Part shown: positions 6,201 to 6,279 of the stretch, piece by piece
Position numbering within the stretch: the first letter of the stretch is position 1
How the letters are laid out: every line of letters begins with the position of its first letter
NCBI GenBank assembly: GCA_028290325.1
Contig: JAQGJY010000213.1
Span: 1-6,279, forward strand
Length of the DNA stretch: 6,279 nucleotides
Direction: 5' to 3'
From: Tardiphaga sp.
GTDB taxonomy: Bacteria > Pseudomonadota > Alphaproteobacteria > Rhizobiales > Xanthobacteraceae
Translations under genes and position numbers: made by a program
The notes under the pieces: model-generated
The model's input: the letters and a program-made list of their open reading frames with translations, nothing else
Database searches by the model: none
Told to the model about the DNA's origin: nothing

Positions 6201-6279
6201 TGCTGCCGATCATGTGGAGCACAGGCACCGGCTCCGAGATCATGCAACGCATCGCCGTGCCGATGATCGGCGGCATGAT
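3242..6279 (+). CDS. cusA: Copper/silver efflux RND permease (CusA type), C-terminus cut by window edge
   Basis: From ATG 3242 the frame stays open for 1012 codons to the right edge; about 30 residues are missing compared with the roughly 1047 of E. coli CusA. It is the proton-driven inner-membrane trimer that exports Cu(I)/Ag(I). The layout is RND: TM1 (about 11-30), a periplasmic domain, a TM block beginning near 343, a second periplasmic domain (about 545-860) and TM segments from about 864. M562, M612 and M661 occur in the contexts LMYMPTTLPG, PSEMFET and RIDML, at a constant offset of 11 from E. coli M573/M623/M672. M388, M400, M407, M475, M490 and M1001 match the methionine pairs of the proposed shuttle. 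D402, in GAMVDAAIVMIEN, corresponds to proton-relay D405. These support Cu/Ag rather than Zn/Co specificity. The four-base overlap with cusB implies coupling. E. coli positions are from memory. Confidence 0.95.
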   Translation, partial: MIARLIAWSARNLLLVLFGTGFAAAAGVYALVHLPLDAIPDLSDTQVIVYTEYAGQAPQVIEDQITYPLTTAMLTVPKSKVVRGFSFFGVSFVYVIFEDGTDIYWARSRVLEFLNGTASRLPVGVTPTVGPDATGVGWVYQYAVMSKELNLSDTRTIQDWNLKFALAKAEGVAEIASVGGFVKQYNVILDPQRMRDLGITMQKMRDAIRASNADVGGRTVELSEFEYVIRGKGYLKSINDLGNVVLKTNNGTPVLLRDVARIELGPDERRGITELNGEGEVASGIVLQRFGMNALDVIENVKKRFKEIASSLPPSVEIVPVYDRSNLIYAAITTLKHTLLEESVVVALVCVVFLLHIRSALVAILMLPVGVLMAFGAMKLLGLGSNIMSLGGIAIAIGAMVDAAIVMIENAHKHLERAHPDKSRVETLIEAASEVGPALFFSLLIITVSFMPIFTLESQEGRLFSPLAFTKTFSMAAAAILSVTLVPALMVIFVRGRIVPEHKNPINRFLIWIYRPVIKVVMRAKTMVVVIALAVLAASAWPASQLGTEFMPSLNEGTLMYMPTTLPGISVTKAGELLQTQNKIIRSFPEVASVYGKAGRAATATDPAPSEMFETIVNLKPKEDWRAGVTVDSLIAEMDKALQFPGVSNAWTMPIKARIDMLSTGIRTPVGVKVIGTDLVDIDRLAKQIEPVLKAVPGTSSAYAERGIGGYYLDVTPDREALARYGIMIQDVQDVIGTALGGQTVTTTVEGRQRFTVNMRYPRDMRDNPQAIANDVLVPMPTGGAVPLGEVAKVAPGRGPTSIRTENGQLATYIYVDIRDRDLGGYVADAQRAVQASIQFPPGYYVMWSGQYEYLERATARLQIVVPVTLLIIFLLLYLNFRSIAETMIVMLSLPFALVGGLWLMWWLGFNLSVAVVVGFIALAGVAAETGVVMLMYLNQALATIQARRTAEGRLLTREDLYDAIMEGAVERVRPKMMTVVAIMAGLLPIMWSTGTGSEIMQRIAVPMIGGM

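Noticed and set aside
5339..6247. 302-codon minus-strand open frame
   Set aside because: It is antisense to the conserved second half of cusA, rich in His, Arg and Asp, with no domain; it is a high-GC shadow.
1..6279. CRISPR arrays, tRNA or rRNA genes, insertion sequences
   Set aside because: I saw no regularly spaced repeats, cloverleaf-like segments, transposase motifs or terminal inverted repeats with target duplications by eye.

Overview
The window is a copper (and probably silver) handling locus from a GC-rich proteobacterium. The protein styles point to an alphaproteobacterium, most plausibly Rhizobiales in the Bradyrhizobium/Nitrobacter/Rhodopseudomonas neighbourhood. That placement is inferred from family resemblance and a FixK/FNR-like box, not from a marker gene. 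Both ends of the window cut through genes.

Left part (1-708): the N-terminus of a copper-translocating P-type ATPase (CopA type) runs leftwards off the window. It carries a Cys/His-rich leader, a YHS domain and the start of a heavy-metal-binding domain. A CsoR-type copper-sensing repressor is transcribed divergently from it. Only 54 bp separate the two start codons, and this gap holds a perfect 7+5+7 bp inverted repeat (TATACCC-TGTAC-GGGTATA) that looks like the CsoR operator. It overlaps the predicted csoR promoter, whose geometry implies a leaderless csoR mRNA.

Middle (709-960): a short intergenic stretch with no convincing gene. It has an 8-bp stem-loop across the csoR stop codon and, 38 bp before the next gene, a palindrome GTTGA-N6-TCAAC that matches the FNR/FixK-type box.

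Right part (961-6279): a co-oriented gene set that I read as one operon. It holds a small exported Cys/Met-rich protein of unknown function, an exported FixH/YtkA-like protein, a CusB-type periplasmic adaptor and a CusA-type RND pump cut by the right edge. The last three genes are joined by ATGA overlaps. The adaptor carries two ungapped copies of its metal-binding motif, one of which has lost all its methionines. The pump keeps the periplasmic methionine triad, the methionine pairs and the transmembrane aspartate known from E. coli CusA.

Taken together, CopA would move Cu(I) from cytoplasm to periplasm under CsoR control. The CusBA pump, helped by the two small exported proteins, would move it out of the periplasm. 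No outer-membrane CusC-type gene is visible. The two halves seem to have different regulatory sites: a copper operator on the left and a possible oxygen-responsive box on the right.
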